Shown here piece after piece: positions 17,739 to 26,318 of a DNA stretch of 40,843 bases (the first letter of the stretch is position 1; the number at the start of each line of letters is the position of its first letter). Source of the DNA: Flavobacteriaceae bacterium (lineage in GTDB: Bacteria; Bacteroidota; Bacteroidia; Flavobacteriales; Weeksellaceae); the NCBI GenBank assembly GCA_018260565.1, contig JAGLAZ010000003.1, forward strand, positions 1-40,843, written 5' to 3'. The notes beneath the pieces are model-generated. The model saw nothing but the letters and a program-made list of their open reading frames with translations, searched no databases and had not been told where the DNA came from. The translations under genes were made by a program, and so were the position numbers.

Positions 17739-18323
17739 TTGGAAGATCTAATTTTCTATGCTAAACTTGGTTGGGATCACGTTGCAAGTAGAGATGCATT
17801 AGACCACCAACTATTTTTACTTGTATTATCATTGGGTTATGGCAAAAAAGAGTTAAAATCTCTGGTTTATTTAATTTCCGCATTTACTTTGGGCCACTGT
17901 CTAACTTTGGTTCTAAGTACTTTCAAGATAGTAAGTATACCATCCGCGTGGGTAGAAACTATAATTCCTATAACGATTATATGTACTTCAATCCATTCAT
18001 TTTTTGTCAGATCTCAAACAAATAAGAATTTGGTGTTAGAATATTCTATGGCGTTCTTATTTGGTCTTATCCATGGGCTTGGTTTTGCAAATACACTTCA
18101 GGTTTTACTATCAGAAAATCAAAACTTTATTAAATCGCTTTTAGGATTTAATTTAGGCGTGGAAGCTGCTCAACTGGTATTTATTATTATTTGGGTTTTT
18201 ATCCAGCATATCATAATAAAAACAACCACATGGAGATCAAATTTATGGCGAAAAGCTATTTCTTGTATTATATTTATAGCTGCAATTTGTTTATGTATTG
18301 AAAGGATAGAACTTTTACAATAA
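17739..18323 (+). CDS. HupE/UreJ-like integral membrane protein
   Basis: A 194-residue hydrophobic protein with about six transmembrane helices. It has the family's N-terminal LGWDH and DALDHQLF motif, the TLGHCLTL helix with a buried His, and FGLIHGLGFA. HupE/UreJ proteins are linked to nickel or other metal transport next to hydrogenases and ureases, but neither system is in the window. In Flavobacteriia this version usually lies next to M1 peptidases, as here. The start must be TTG (17739), since an in-frame stop lies just upstream and no ATG occurs before the first helix. Substrate is unknown. Confidence 0.82.
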   Translation: MEDLIFYAKLGWDHVASRDALDHQLFLLVLSLGYGKKELKSLVYLISAFTLGHCLTLVLSTFKIVSIPSAWVETIIPITIICTSIHSFFVRSQTNKNLVLEYSMAFLFGLIHGLGFANTLQVLLSENQNFIKSLLGFNLGVEAAQLVFIIIWVFIQHIIIKTTTWRSNLWRKAISCIIFIAAICLCIERIELLQ

Positions 18324-18359
18324 TTTCATTTTTATATCTGATTAAAAAAATATTACCTT

Positions 18360-20756
18360 ATGAAGAAATATTTTACTCCTATAGCCCTTACATGTTTGGG
18401 CACTTATATCCAAGCGCAAAATATCCAAAACAATCCAAAAAGTAATCATGGAAATCGTTTTGAGCAGCTAGGCACTATTCTACCAACTCCAAGTGTATAC
18501 CGAACGGCAAGTGGTGCACCAGGAGCAAAATATTGGCAGCAAAAGACGGATTACACTATTAAGGCGTATCTGGATGAAAAAAATCTTTCTCTTACTGGTG
18601 AGGAACAAATTACCTATCATAATAATTCTCCTGATTCTCTTGAATATATTTGGATTCAATTAGATGAAAACGAGCATTCTGCTACAAACAATGCCAATTA
18701 CCAATTTTCATCTAAAATTCCTGATAAAGTAGAAGTAAAAAATCTACAAGTTAGCTCACTGAACCCACAAGAGAAAGATAATAAACATGGGGTCCAAATC
18801 TTAGAAATAAAGGATGCCGCAGGAAAAGATTTATCCTATTTCATTAACAAAACCATGATGCGTGTGGATTTGCCACAAGCTATAGAACCTGGAAAAAAAA
18901 TGGTATTTTCTATTAAGTGGAAATATAATCTGGTAAATCGGTTGGAGGACGGCGGTAGAGGGGGATATGAATATTTTCCAGAAGATGGGAATCACCTATT
19001 TACTATCACTCAATGGTATCCAAGAATGTGCGTTTATTCCGACTTTAAAGGTTGGCAAAATGCACAATTTACAGGCAGAGGAGAATTTGCTCTTACCTTC
19101 GGGGATTTTTCTGTAGAAATAAATGTTCCTTCGGATCATATTGTTGCTGGTACTGGGGAAATTCAAAATCCAAGTGACGTGCTAAGTTCGAAGCAATTAC
19201 AACGCTATCAAGCGGCTAAATCTGCTAATGAACCGATAGAAATTGTTACTCTAGATGAAGCAAAAACTGCGGAAAAAACGAAATCTTCTGCAAGAAAACT
19301 GTGGAAATTTAAGGCGAATAATGTACGGGATTTTGCCTGGACATCGTCTCGTAAATTTATTTGGGACGGTATGGCTCAGCCTATCAAAGAAACCGGAAAA
19401 AGTGTTTTGTGTATGTCACTTTATCCTAAAGAAGCCTATGGAATTTATAGAAAATTTAGTACCCGTGCTGTAGCACACACAGTAAAAACCTATTCTGATT
19501 TTACAATACCTTTCCCCTATCCAGTAGCACAATCTATAGAAGCTGCTAACGGTATGGAATATCCAATGATATGCTTCAACTATGGTCGAACGGAAAAAGA
19601 TGGCACTTACTCGGAATCAATAAAAAATGGTATGCTTGGCGTAGTTATCCATGAAGTGGGTCATAATTTTTTCCCTATGATTATTAATTCTGATGAACGC
19701 CAATGGAGCTGGATGGATGAAGGTCTTAATACTTTTGTAGAATATCTTACAGAAGAACTTTGGGATAATAATTTCCCGAGCAAAAGAGGACCTGCATGGA
19801 CGATTACCGACTACATGAAACTGCCCAAGGATCAGCTGGAGCCCATTATGACAAACTCCGAAAATATCAATCAGTTCGGACCAAATGCCTATTCCAAGCC
19901 CGCTACAGGACTTAATATTTTACGGGAAACCATTATGGGGAGAGAGCTTTTTGATAAAGCATTTAAAACATATTCCAAAAGATGGGCTTTTAAACATCCT
20001 GAACCAGGAGATTTTTTCCGTACAATGGAGGATGCATCTGGAGAAGATTTGGATTGGTTCTGGAGAGGCTGGTTTTATGACACAGAGCCTGTGGATTTAG
20101 CCATTACAGAAGTAAAAATAGCATCTCCTGAGTTTCCTGAAAGCTTCGAAACCTATACCAGAAAATATACATTAGAAACTCCTCAGATTCCCAAATTTAG
20201 AGATATCTCAAAAGAAAGAAATAAGGAAATTCAAACTAAAAGCGGCGGATTTTATGTTGATAAGCATAAGGAAGTTCAAGATTTTTATTATGAATATAGC
20301 AAAGGGAATATTAAAATTGATAATACCAAAGAGTATACTCTTAATAAAAATTCTCAAGTATCCGTCCCTCTTAAAGACACCAAGGATGTAGAAAAATTGA
20401 AAATGTACCAAATAAAAGTGGAAAACGTAGGAGGGTTGGTAATGCCAATAATTTTAAAATTTACTTTCGCTGATGGTAGCTCTCAAACTGAAAAAATTCC
20501 TGCTCAAATATGGCGTAAAAATGAAAAAGAGGTGTATAAAACATATACTTTTGCAAAGGAGTTATCCTCTATTCAGCTAGATCCTATGCGTGAAACGGCA
20601 GACATTGACGAATCCAATAACATGTGGTCCCTCACTGCACATCCAAGCCCCGAAAGCCGTTTTCAAGTATTTATGCAAAAAGAAAAAGCAGCAGGTCGAG
20701 GAGAAAGCAACGGCTATAAGAACCCAATGCAGGAGGCAAATAGTAAAGTTAAATAA
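18360..20756 (+). CDS. M1 family metallopeptidase, exported
   Basis: The 798-residue protein has a signal peptide (ending at about TYIQAQ, residue 20) and an M1 gluzincin domain. The zinc site is HEVGH (431-435) with E454 in WMDEGLN, again with 18 residues between. The GAMEN motif is replaced by NGMEYP, so substrate anchoring differs from aminopeptidase N. The C-terminal 200 residues (after the DLDWFWRGWFYDTEPVD block) look like a beta-rich domain, as in other flavobacterial members of this M1 subgroup. It lies 36 nt after the HupE-like gene and shares its direction, so the two may be cotranscribed. Whether it is an aminopeptidase or acts otherwise cannot be decided. Confidence 0.93.
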   Translation: MKKYFTPIALTCLGTYIQAQNIQNNPKSNHGNRFEQLGTILPTPSVYRTASGAPGAKYWQQKTDYTIKAYLDEKNLSLTGEEQITYHNNSPDSLEYIWIQLDENEHSATNNANYQFSSKIPDKVEVKNLQVSSLNPQEKDNKHGVQILEIKDAAGKDLSYFINKTMMRVDLPQAIEPGKKMVFSIKWKYNLVNRLEDGGRGGYEYFPEDGNHLFTITQWYPRMCVYSDFKGWQNAQFTGRGEFALTFGDFSVEINVPSDHIVAGTGEIQNPSDVLSSKQLQRYQAAKSANEPIEIVTLDEAKTAEKTKSSARKLWKFKANNVRDFAWTSSRKFIWDGMAQPIKETGKSVLCMSLYPKEAYGIYRKFSTRAVAHTVKTYSDFTIPFPYPVAQSIEAANGMEYPMICFNYGRTEKDGTYSESIKNGMLGVVIHEVGHNFFPMIINSDERQWSWMDEGLNTFVEYLTEELWDNNFPSKRGPAWTITDYMKLPKDQLEPIMTNSENINQFGPNAYSKPATGLNILRETIMGRELFDKAFKTYSKRWAFKHPEPGDFFRTMEDASGEDLDWFWRGWFYDTEPVDLAITEVKIASPEFPESFETYTRKYTLETPQIPKFRDISKERNKEIQTKSGGFYVDKHKEVQDFYYEYSKGNIKIDNTKEYTLNKNSQVSVPLKDTKDVEKLKMYQIKVENVGGLVMPIILKFTFADGSSQTEKIPAQIWRKNEKEVYKTYTFAKELSSIQLDPMRETADIDESNNMWSLTAHPSPESRFQVFMQKEKAAGRGESNGYKNPMQEANSKVK

Positions 20757-20764
20757 TCTGGCAG

Positions 20765-20772
20765 TATATTTG
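20765..20772 (+). promoter_or_regulatory. Candidate -7 element for the thioredoxin-fold gene
   Basis: TATATTTG matches TAnnTTTG and lies 35 nt before the ATG at 20808. It is framed by the short inverted repeat TGGCA/TGCCA. No -33 TTG is evident, since that position is inside the end of the M1 gene. Confidence 0.4.
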
Positions 20773-20807
20773 CCAAATACAGAATCATTCGTTTAATAAA
20801 ACAATTT

Positions 20808-21977
20808 ATGAAAAAATATTGTAGTCTATTTTTAATAGCTTTTAGCATAATAAGCTTTGCGCAAGGAATTAATTTCACCCAAAACTCTTGGGATGCTACA
20901 TTAAAACAGGCTGAAAAAGAAAATAAACTTATTTTCGTAGATGCATACGCTAGCTGGTGCGGCCCTTGTAAACTCATGGCTAAAAATATTTTTACGCAAA
21001 AAGAAGTTGGAGACTTTTACAATTCTTCTTTCGTAAATGCTAAGTTAGATATGGAGAAGGGTGAAGGTATTGATTTTGCTAAAAAATACCGGGTACAGTC
21101 CTATCCTATGTTCCTGTTCATAAACAATAAAGGAGAAGTGGTTCACCGTGGTGTAGGATATATGGAAGCCTCAGATTTTATTACTTTAGGGACTAAAGCT
21201 AAAACCGCAATTCAAGATTTTAAACAATTAGAAGAGGCTAAAACTAAAGGAACATTGACACAGGAGGAAAGTTTACAATACTTTTCAACTCTTTTAGCAG
21301 AAGACCGAGCTAAAGCCAAGAAGTTTTCAGAAGAATATTTTGCTAAAAAGACCAACTCGGCATATACTCCTAATGAGATATCAATGATGCTGAGTGTAGT
21401 AGAATCTCCGAAAGATGCCAATTTTATCAAATTCCGAAAAGATAGAGCAATAATTGAAAAAATATTTCCAAAAAATCAATTAGATGGGTTTGAGAAAAGT
21501 ATAATCATAAGAGGAGTTTTAATGGAAAGTTTAACAGCTGATAAAAGAAATATTGATGAAAAAATTTTTTTATCTAAATTATCTCCTTATTATAATCCTA
21601 TTGAAGCAAATGCTATTCTTCTAGATTACAAAATGCAACGCGCTCTACGTGAAGGCAATATTACAGATTATACAGAGCTGTCCCAAAAAGTTTATGCTAA
21701 TACGCAAAATAAATCCAGCGAAGAATTAAATAGTGTTGCCTGGACATACTATGAAAAAGTATCAGATCCTGCAGCATTGAAACAAGCCATACGATGGGCT
21801 GAAGAATCCGTAAAAAAATCCGAAAATTATGCTAACACAGATACCTTAGCAAATCTGTATATGAAAATTGGAGATAAAAAGAATGCTAAATTTTGGGCAT
21901 TAAAATCCATAGCGTTAGCAAAAACTAACAACCAAGATTTTGAAAGTACTCAAAAATTGTTAGATTCTATTAAATAA
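20808..21977 (+). CDS. Exported thioredoxin-fold protein with helical C-terminal domain
   Basis: The 389-residue protein has a signal peptide (MKKYCSLFLIAFSIISFAQG) and a thioredoxin domain (about 25-135) with the active site WCGPC at 50-54, preceded by FVDAYAS and followed by the cis-Pro region QSYPMFLFI. The C-terminal 250 residues are alpha-helical, with a TPR-like stretch near the end (YANTDTLANLYMKIGDKKNA, then KFWALKSIALAK). The redox-active pair suggests a periplasmic disulfide reductase or a DsbD-like partner. The helical domain may bind a client protein. It is followed by its own terminator. Confidence 0.9.
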   Translation: MKKYCSLFLIAFSIISFAQGINFTQNSWDATLKQAEKENKLIFVDAYASWCGPCKLMAKNIFTQKEVGDFYNSSFVNAKLDMEKGEGIDFAKKYRVQSYPMFLFINNKGEVVHRGVGYMEASDFITLGTKAKTAIQDFKQLEEAKTKGTLTQEESLQYFSTLLAEDRAKAKKFSEEYFAKKTNSAYTPNEISMMLSVVESPKDANFIKFRKDRAIIEKIFPKNQLDGFEKSIIIRGVLMESLTADKRNIDEKIFLSKLSPYYNPIEANAILLDYKMQRALREGNITDYTELSQKVYANTQNKSSEELNSVAWTYYEKVSDPAALKQAIRWAEESVKKSENYANTDTLANLYMKIGDKKNAKFWALKSIALAKTNNQDFESTQKLLDSIK

Positions 21978-21985
21978 ATTTATTT

Positions 21986-22007
21986 ACCTGCCACGGCAGG
22001 TTTTTTT
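21986..22007 (+). terminator. Intrinsic terminator after the thioredoxin-fold gene
   Basis: ACCTGCC...GGCAGGT hairpin (21986-22001, very short loop) followed by T7 (22001-22007). The last T of the run is also the first base of the -7 element of the next gene. Confidence 0.85.
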
Positions 22008-22014
22008 ATATTTG
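22007..22014 (+). promoter_or_regulatory. -7 element abutting the DUF3575 start
   Basis: TATATTTG matches TAnnTTTG and ends 3 nt before the ATG at 22018, so the RNA would begin at or next to the start codon. No -33 TTG is visible, which lowers confidence. Confidence 0.4.
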
Positions 22015-22017
22015 GGA

Positions 22018-22608
22018 ATGAGGAATCTCGTAAAAAAGATTAGTATTGCAGGGATTTGTTTATTTTCCCATGGTTTTTATGCGCAGGAAAAATCCTCCGA
22101 GCTTTCCAATAAAGTAAAAATCAATCTCTTATCTTTACCTTTAGCTATGCCCAATATAGCTTTTGAAACAAAACTTTCTCCTCATTACAGCATGCAAATT
22201 AGCAGTTTTATTTCCCCCTGGAAATCCTTTAAAAATAATCATCTTCAGGCTTATATGGGGTTTTTGGAGGGTAGATATTATTTCAGTCAATTTGGGGAAA
22301 AATGGTTTGCTGGACCCAACATTGGAGTTGGAGTTTTTGATATTGCTAAATGGAACTATTGGAATAGCGGAAAATTTCAAAGAGGATATTCCATATTTTT
22401 TGGTGTCACAGGTGGATATGCGTGGAAATGGAAAAAAAATTTGGGATTTGAAACCTTCATTAGTGTAGGAACTTCACAGGGATTTTATCATGGATACGAA
22501 TCGACTATTGAAAATATAAATCGATATGAGAAAACTTACAAAAGATGGAACCGATCGGGCGAGTTCATCCCTTATCAAGGGGGAATAATGCTAACTTATT
22601 CACTATAA
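22018..22608 (+). CDS. DUF3575 outer-membrane-like protein
   Basis: From the ATG at 22018 the protein has 196 residues with a signal peptide ending near FSHGFYAQ. The mature part matches the DUF3575 pattern: VKINLLSLPLAMPNIAFE, then SPWKSFKNNHLQAY, EGRYYFSQFGEKWFAGP and an aromatic C-terminal TYSL. Alternating hydrophobic strands and the final aromatic-rich strand suggest a small outer-membrane beta-barrel. Function is unknown; relatives occur throughout Bacteroidota. A TTG two codons upstream (22012) is in frame but lies inside the -7 element. The next gene starts one base after its stop, so the pair is probably translated together. Confidence 0.82.
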   Translation: MRNLVKKISIAGICLFSHGFYAQEKSSELSNKVKINLLSLPLAMPNIAFETKLSPHYSMQISSFISPWKSFKNNHLQAYMGFLEGRYYFSQFGEKWFAGPNIGVGVFDIAKWNYWNSGKFQRGYSIFFGVTGGYAWKWKKNLGFETFISVGTSQGFYHGYESTIENINRYEKTYKRWNRSGEFIPYQGGIMLTYSL

Positions 22609-22609
22609 A

Positions 22610-22813
22610 ATGTATAAAAAAAAGAGCTTTTGGGTTAAGGTGATTATCACATTTGTAATAACCTTTTTATTCTCAATAATAGGTAATGAAAATCCAGATA
22701 AATGGTCTCGAGCCACTTTTACTGGTTTGGGAGCTGCTGGTGGTTTTGCCATTGGGATGAATTTTCTCTATGGCAAAAAGGATTCTAATAAGGATATCCA
22801 AAAGTTTGATTAA
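22610..22813 (+). CDS. Small membrane protein of unknown function
   Basis: A 67-residue protein with ATG at 22610, one base after the stop of the DUF3575 gene. It has one clear hydrophobic helix (about 8-24, WVKVIITFVITFLFSII) and a weaker second one (GLGAAGGFAIGMNFLYG), between which NENPDKWSRATFTG forms a short loop, and a charged C-terminus. Tight coupling and an ordinary codon pattern support a real gene. No family is recognised. A partner role with the DUF3575 protein is only suggested by position. The 79 nt after its stop hold the -7 element of the next gene. Confidence 0.65.
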   Translation: MYKKKSFWVKVIITFVITFLFSIIGNENPDKWSRATFTGLGAAGGFAIGMNFLYGKKDSNKDIQKFD

Positions 22814-22867
22814 AACTAAATTCCAATTGAAATATTTGCAGAACAATACTTTCTGTTTCCAATATTG

Positions 22868-22875
22868 TATTTTTG
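22868..22875 (+). promoter_or_regulatory. Candidate -7 element for the ABC permease gene
   Basis: TATTTTTG matches TAnnTTTG and lies 17 nt before the TTG start at 22893. No -33 TTG at proper spacing. Confidence 0.45.
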
Positions 22876-22892
22876 AGGTTTAATACTTACCG

Positions 22893-24122
22893 TTGAGTTT
22901 CGCCACATATTTTGCTCGGAAAATAGCCTTTTCTAAAGATAAAGAAAAATCACTCTCCAGTACCATTATAGGTATCGGTAGACTGTCAGTAGCTTTAGGC
23001 GTGATAATTTGTCTGCTTACGCTATCCATTGGTTTGGCTTCCAAAGGGCTTATACGGGATAAAATTGAAAATTTCTCAGGCCCCATTTCAATAAAAAGTG
23101 TTAGAAGCAATTCCTCCTATAATTCTAGCCCGTTATCTTCAGAAAATTTTGATATAAATAAAATCAAAAGCATTCCAGGCGTCAGTGGTATTCAAAAATT
23201 TGCAAGCGTTTCTGGAATATTACGCACAAAAGAAAATTTCGCAGGAATTGTATTTCGGGGTGTTGGAAAAGATTTCAAACCTGAAAAGTTTGATAATTTT
23301 TTAGTGGACGGCTCTTGTCCAACATTCACGGAGAAAGGCTATAGTATGCAAATATTATTACCAGAAAAAATAGCAAGCGAGCTTAAGCTAAAAGCAAAAG
23401 ACAGCATAGTTGCTATTTTTAGCACAGAGGAAAAAGTCCCAATTTACAGAAAGTTTGAAGTGGCAGGAATCTTCCGTACTGATATAAAAATGATTGATGA
23501 TTTGTATATCATTGGGGATATTAATCATGTGCGTAAAATCCTGAAAATGAAGCCTGAAGAGGTAGGAGGTTACGATATATTTCTTACAAATTTTGAAGAC
23601 AGTAAGAAAATAGGTCCTACAATAGAACAAAATATAGGATATAAAAATTACGCAGAATATGCCTCTGATAAATATCCTCAAGTAATGGATATGTTTGGGA
23701 TTTTTAATAATAATATAAGCCTGATAGTAAGCCTCATGCTTATCGTAGTAGCTATAAATATTATCATTGTATTTTTAATTCTAATAATAGAACGTACCCA
23801 GAGTATTGGTGTTTTAAAAACTTTAGGAGCACCCAATAGTAATGTTAGGAAAATATTTATATCCTATACATTATTAATTATGATTCCAGGCTTACTACTG
23901 GGCAATGCCATAGCCATAATACTTTTAATCATACAAAAATTTACTGGGCTAGTTCGGCTAAACCCTGATAATTACTATATCAGTACAGTTCCGGTTAGCC
24001 TAAATCCACTTATGATCATTGGGGTGTCTTTAGGAATTTTGGTAATTTCTGCCATTGCGATGTTATTACCGAGTCATTATATTACTAAAATATCACCTGC
24101 TAAGTCTATTACTTATCAATAA
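22893..24122 (+). CDS. FtsX/MacB-type ABC transporter permease
   Basis: A 409-residue inner-membrane protein with the FtsX/LolE layout: a first helix at about 28-50 (VALGVIICLLTLSIGLA), a large periplasmic MacB-like domain (to about 270), then three helices at the C-terminus (SLIVSLMLIVVAINIIIVFLI, the ISYTLLIMIPGLLLGN region, and LMIIGVSLGILVISAIAML), and the end KISPAKSITYQ. Members move lipoproteins or work in envelope stress; no ATPase gene is adjacent, and the ABC ATPase at 39240 is distant and of another type. The start codon is TTG (22893). Only 6 nt separate it from the next gene, so they are likely cotranscribed. Confidence 0.88.
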   Translation: MSFATYFARKIAFSKDKEKSLSSTIIGIGRLSVALGVIICLLTLSIGLASKGLIRDKIENFSGPISIKSVRSNSSYNSSPLSSENFDINKIKSIPGVSGIQKFASVSGILRTKENFAGIVFRGVGKDFKPEKFDNFLVDGSCPTFTEKGYSMQILLPEKIASELKLKAKDSIVAIFSTEEKVPIYRKFEVAGIFRTDIKMIDDLYIIGDINHVRKILKMKPEEVGGYDIFLTNFEDSKKIGPTIEQNIGYKNYAEYASDKYPQVMDMFGIFNNNISLIVSLMLIVVAINIIIVFLILIIERTQSIGVLKTLGAPNSNVRKIFISYTLLIMIPGLLLGNAIAIILLIIQKFTGLVRLNPDNYYISTVPVSLNPLMIIGVSLGILVISAIAMLLPSHYITKISPAKSITYQ

Positions 24123-24128
24123 AAACTT

Positions 24129-25112
24129 ATGAAATACGCACAAAATATCCTTGAAACCATCGGAAATACGCCATTAGTAAAAATTAACAAACTTTTTGGT
24201 GAAGATTTTCCTGCAAAAGTTTTTGCTAAAGTAGAAAGCTTTAATCCTGGAAATTCAGTAAAAGATAGAATGGCTATAAAAATGGTAGAGGATGCTGAAA
24301 TTTCAGGAAAACTTTTACCAGGAGGTACTATTATAGAAGGTACAAGCGGAAATACTGGTATGGGTCTCGCTTTGGCAGCTATAGTTAAAGGATATTCGTG
24401 TAAATTCGTTACCAATTCGAAACAAAGTAAAGAGAAATGTGATATTCTGCGCGCAATGGGTGCAGAAGTTATAGTTTGTCCTACAGATGTCACGCCGGAT
24501 GATCCGCGTTCTTACTATTCTGTTTCCAAACGTCTGGCAGAAGAAACTCCAAACAGTTGGTATGCTAATCAATATGACAATTTGAGCAATAGAGAAGCAC
24601 ATTATCTTAGTACAGGACCAGAAATTTGGGACCAAACGGATGGTAAAATTACCCACTTTGTAGCGGGAGGCGGCACAGGAGGAACCCTATGCGGATGTGC
24701 TAAATACCTAAAAGAAAAAAATCCTGATGTTAAGATTATTGGGGTGGATACTGAAGGATCTATCCTTAAGGAATATCATGAAACCGGAATTTATAATCCA
24801 GAAAATGCCTATTCCTATCTTACGGAAGGTATTGGTGAAGATATTATTCCAGCCAATTATGATATGGATCTTATAACCCAATTTGAAACGGTAAGTGATA
24901 AAGAAGCTGCAATTTGGGCAAGAAAATTAGCTAAATCCGAAGGAATATTTGGAGGATACAGTTGTGGAAGTGCTGTAGCTGCTATCCATCAGTTGCGCCA
25001 TCATTTTACCGAAAAAGATATTATAATAGTACTTCTCCCAGATCATGGAAGCCGATATGTCGCTAAAGTTTATAACGATGAATGGATGGTATCACAAGGC
25101 TTTTTAGATTAA
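24129..25112 (+). CDS. Cystathionine beta-synthase-like PLP enzyme (cysteine synthase family)
   Basis: The 327-residue fold-type II PLP enzyme has the PLP lysine K45 in NSVKDR, the phosphate/substrate loop TSGNTG (72-77), and the glycine-rich GGGTGGT near residue 180. The stretch YSVSKRLAEETPNSW and the cofactor end LLPDHGSRY resemble cystathionine beta-synthase more than CysK/CysM. It lacks the heme region and CBS regulatory domains of the eukaryotic enzyme. It probably condenses serine (or O-acetylserine) with homocysteine or sulfide; the true donor cannot be decided from sequence. It ends immediately next to the stop of the convergent aminotransferase gene. Confidence 0.88.
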   Translation: MKYAQNILETIGNTPLVKINKLFGEDFPAKVFAKVESFNPGNSVKDRMAIKMVEDAEISGKLLPGGTIIEGTSGNTGMGLALAAIVKGYSCKFVTNSKQSKEKCDILRAMGAEVIVCPTDVTPDDPRSYYSVSKRLAEETPNSWYANQYDNLSNREAHYLSTGPEIWDQTDGKITHFVAGGGTGGTLCGCAKYLKEKNPDVKIIGVDTEGSILKEYHETGIYNPENAYSYLTEGIGEDIIPANYDMDLITQFETVSDKEAAIWARKLAKSEGIFGGYSCGSAVAAIHQLRHHFTEKDIIIVLLPDHGSRYVAKVYNDEWMVSQGFLD

Positions 25113-26300
25113 TTAATATTGGTCTAAACAAGCTAATATAATATCGCATCCTTTTACTATTTCGTCCTGACTTATAGTTAATGGAGGTGTTATCCTCATA
25201 AAACGATTGTAGTACAATTGCCAGAAAACTATTAAACCATTTTCCATACATTTTTTTGCGATGTGCAGGCAATACTCGTCTGACTCCAACTCAATGGCAA
25301 GCATTAATCCCATGCCATTGATAGATTTTATTTTTGGGTGCTGAAGTTTATGTCTAAATAAAGCTTCTTTTTCGGGGATCTGTTCCATCACATTCTCTTC
25401 TACAAGTCCTTCTGCGGTGGCTAATGCAGCAGCGGCTATTAGTGGGTTTCCACCAAATGTAGTAATATGCCCAAGTTTTGGGCTATGAGAAAACTGAAGC
25501 ATAAGGACTCTGGATGCCATCAATGCACCAATAGGAACGCCTCCACCCATACCCTTTCCCATTACCAGAATATCCGGCACTATCCCAAAATGCTCAAAGG
25601 CAAATAATTTTCCCGTACGCCCAAAGCCTGGTTGTATCTCATCTAAAATAAGCAATGCGCCTACTTCTTCGCATTTCTTTTTTAAGGTCTTAAAATAAGA
25701 TTGCTTTGGACGGATAAATCCTGCAGCACCCTGTATAGTTTCTCCAATTACACACGCAGTCTTATTATCTAATAAATTAATATCCTCTTCATTCCCAAAT
25801 TTTAAAAATTCTACATCAGGAAGTAACGGACGGTATGCAGCTTTATGAATTTCTTTTCCCGATACGCTCAGAGCGCCGTGGGTATTCCCGTGATAAGAAT
25901 CCACCATTGACAAAATTTTGGATCTTCCTGTGGCCCTTTTAGCTAATTTTAAAGCTGCATCTATTGCTTCGGCTCCGCTGTTCACTAGATAAGTCATTTC
26001 AAGTGGTGCGGGAGTATGCATTGCAAGCCATTCGCAGAGTTTTACTGGATTTTCCTGCGCATATTCTCCGTAAACCATAACGTGAAGGTATTTTTCAGCT
26101 TGTTCTTTTATAGCCGAGATTATCCTTGGATGGCTATGGCCTAATGTATTAGCGGATACACCTGCAACGAAATCTAAATAGGCTTCCCCATTTTTACCAT
26201 AAATATAAGAACCTCTAGCATGAGAAACTTCAAATCCTGCTGCGTAAGGAGTGGTCTGGGCTTGATAGCTAAAAAATTGGGACTGAAGAGTGTTCGACAT
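25113..26300 (-). CDS. Class III aminotransferase (acetylornithine/ornithine type)
   Basis: A 395-residue PLP enzyme of the class III (fold type I) aminotransferases. Features are VNSGAEAIDAALKLAKR, SYHGNTHGALS, the acidic DEIQPGFGRTG (220-230) and the PLP lysine K249 in VMGKGMGGG. This motif set is shared by acetylornithine, succinylornithine, ornithine and some 4-aminobutyrate or lysine transaminases. No arginine-pathway gene is nearby, so the substrate remains open. The ATG at 26300 lies right after TTTTTGC, similar to the short-leader starts elsewhere in the window. Its stop adjoins that of the convergent PLP gene with no spacer. Confidence 0.88.
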   Translation of the reverse strand: MSNTLQSQFFSYQAQTTPYAAGFEVSHARGSYIYGKNGEAYLDFVAGVSANTLGHSHPRIISAIKEQAEKYLHVMVYGEYAQENPVKLCEWLAMHTPAPLEMTYLVNSGAEAIDAALKLAKRATGRSKILSMVDSYHGNTHGALSVSGKEIHKAAYRPLLPDVEFLKFGNEEDINLLDNKTACVIGETIQGAAGFIRPKQSYFKTLKKKCEEVGALLILDEIQPGFGRTGKLFAFEHFGIVPDILVMGKGMGGGVPIGALMASRVLMLQFSHSPKLGHITTFGGNPLIAAAALATAEGLVEENVMEQIPEKEALFRHKLQHPKIKSINGMGLMLAIELESDEYCLHIAKKCMENGLIVFWQLYYNRFMRITPPLTISQDEIVKGCDIILACLDQY

Positions 26301-26318
26301 TGCAAAAACAAAAGGATG

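Noticed and set aside
20758..20776. Inverted repeat TGGCA/TGCCA around the -7 box at 20765 as an operator
   Set aside because: Only 5-bp arms and no supporting context; kept as a remark to the promoter only.
24116..24493. 125-codon minus-strand frame over the PLP enzyme gene
   Set aside because: Antisense shadow of conserved active-site coding sequence.
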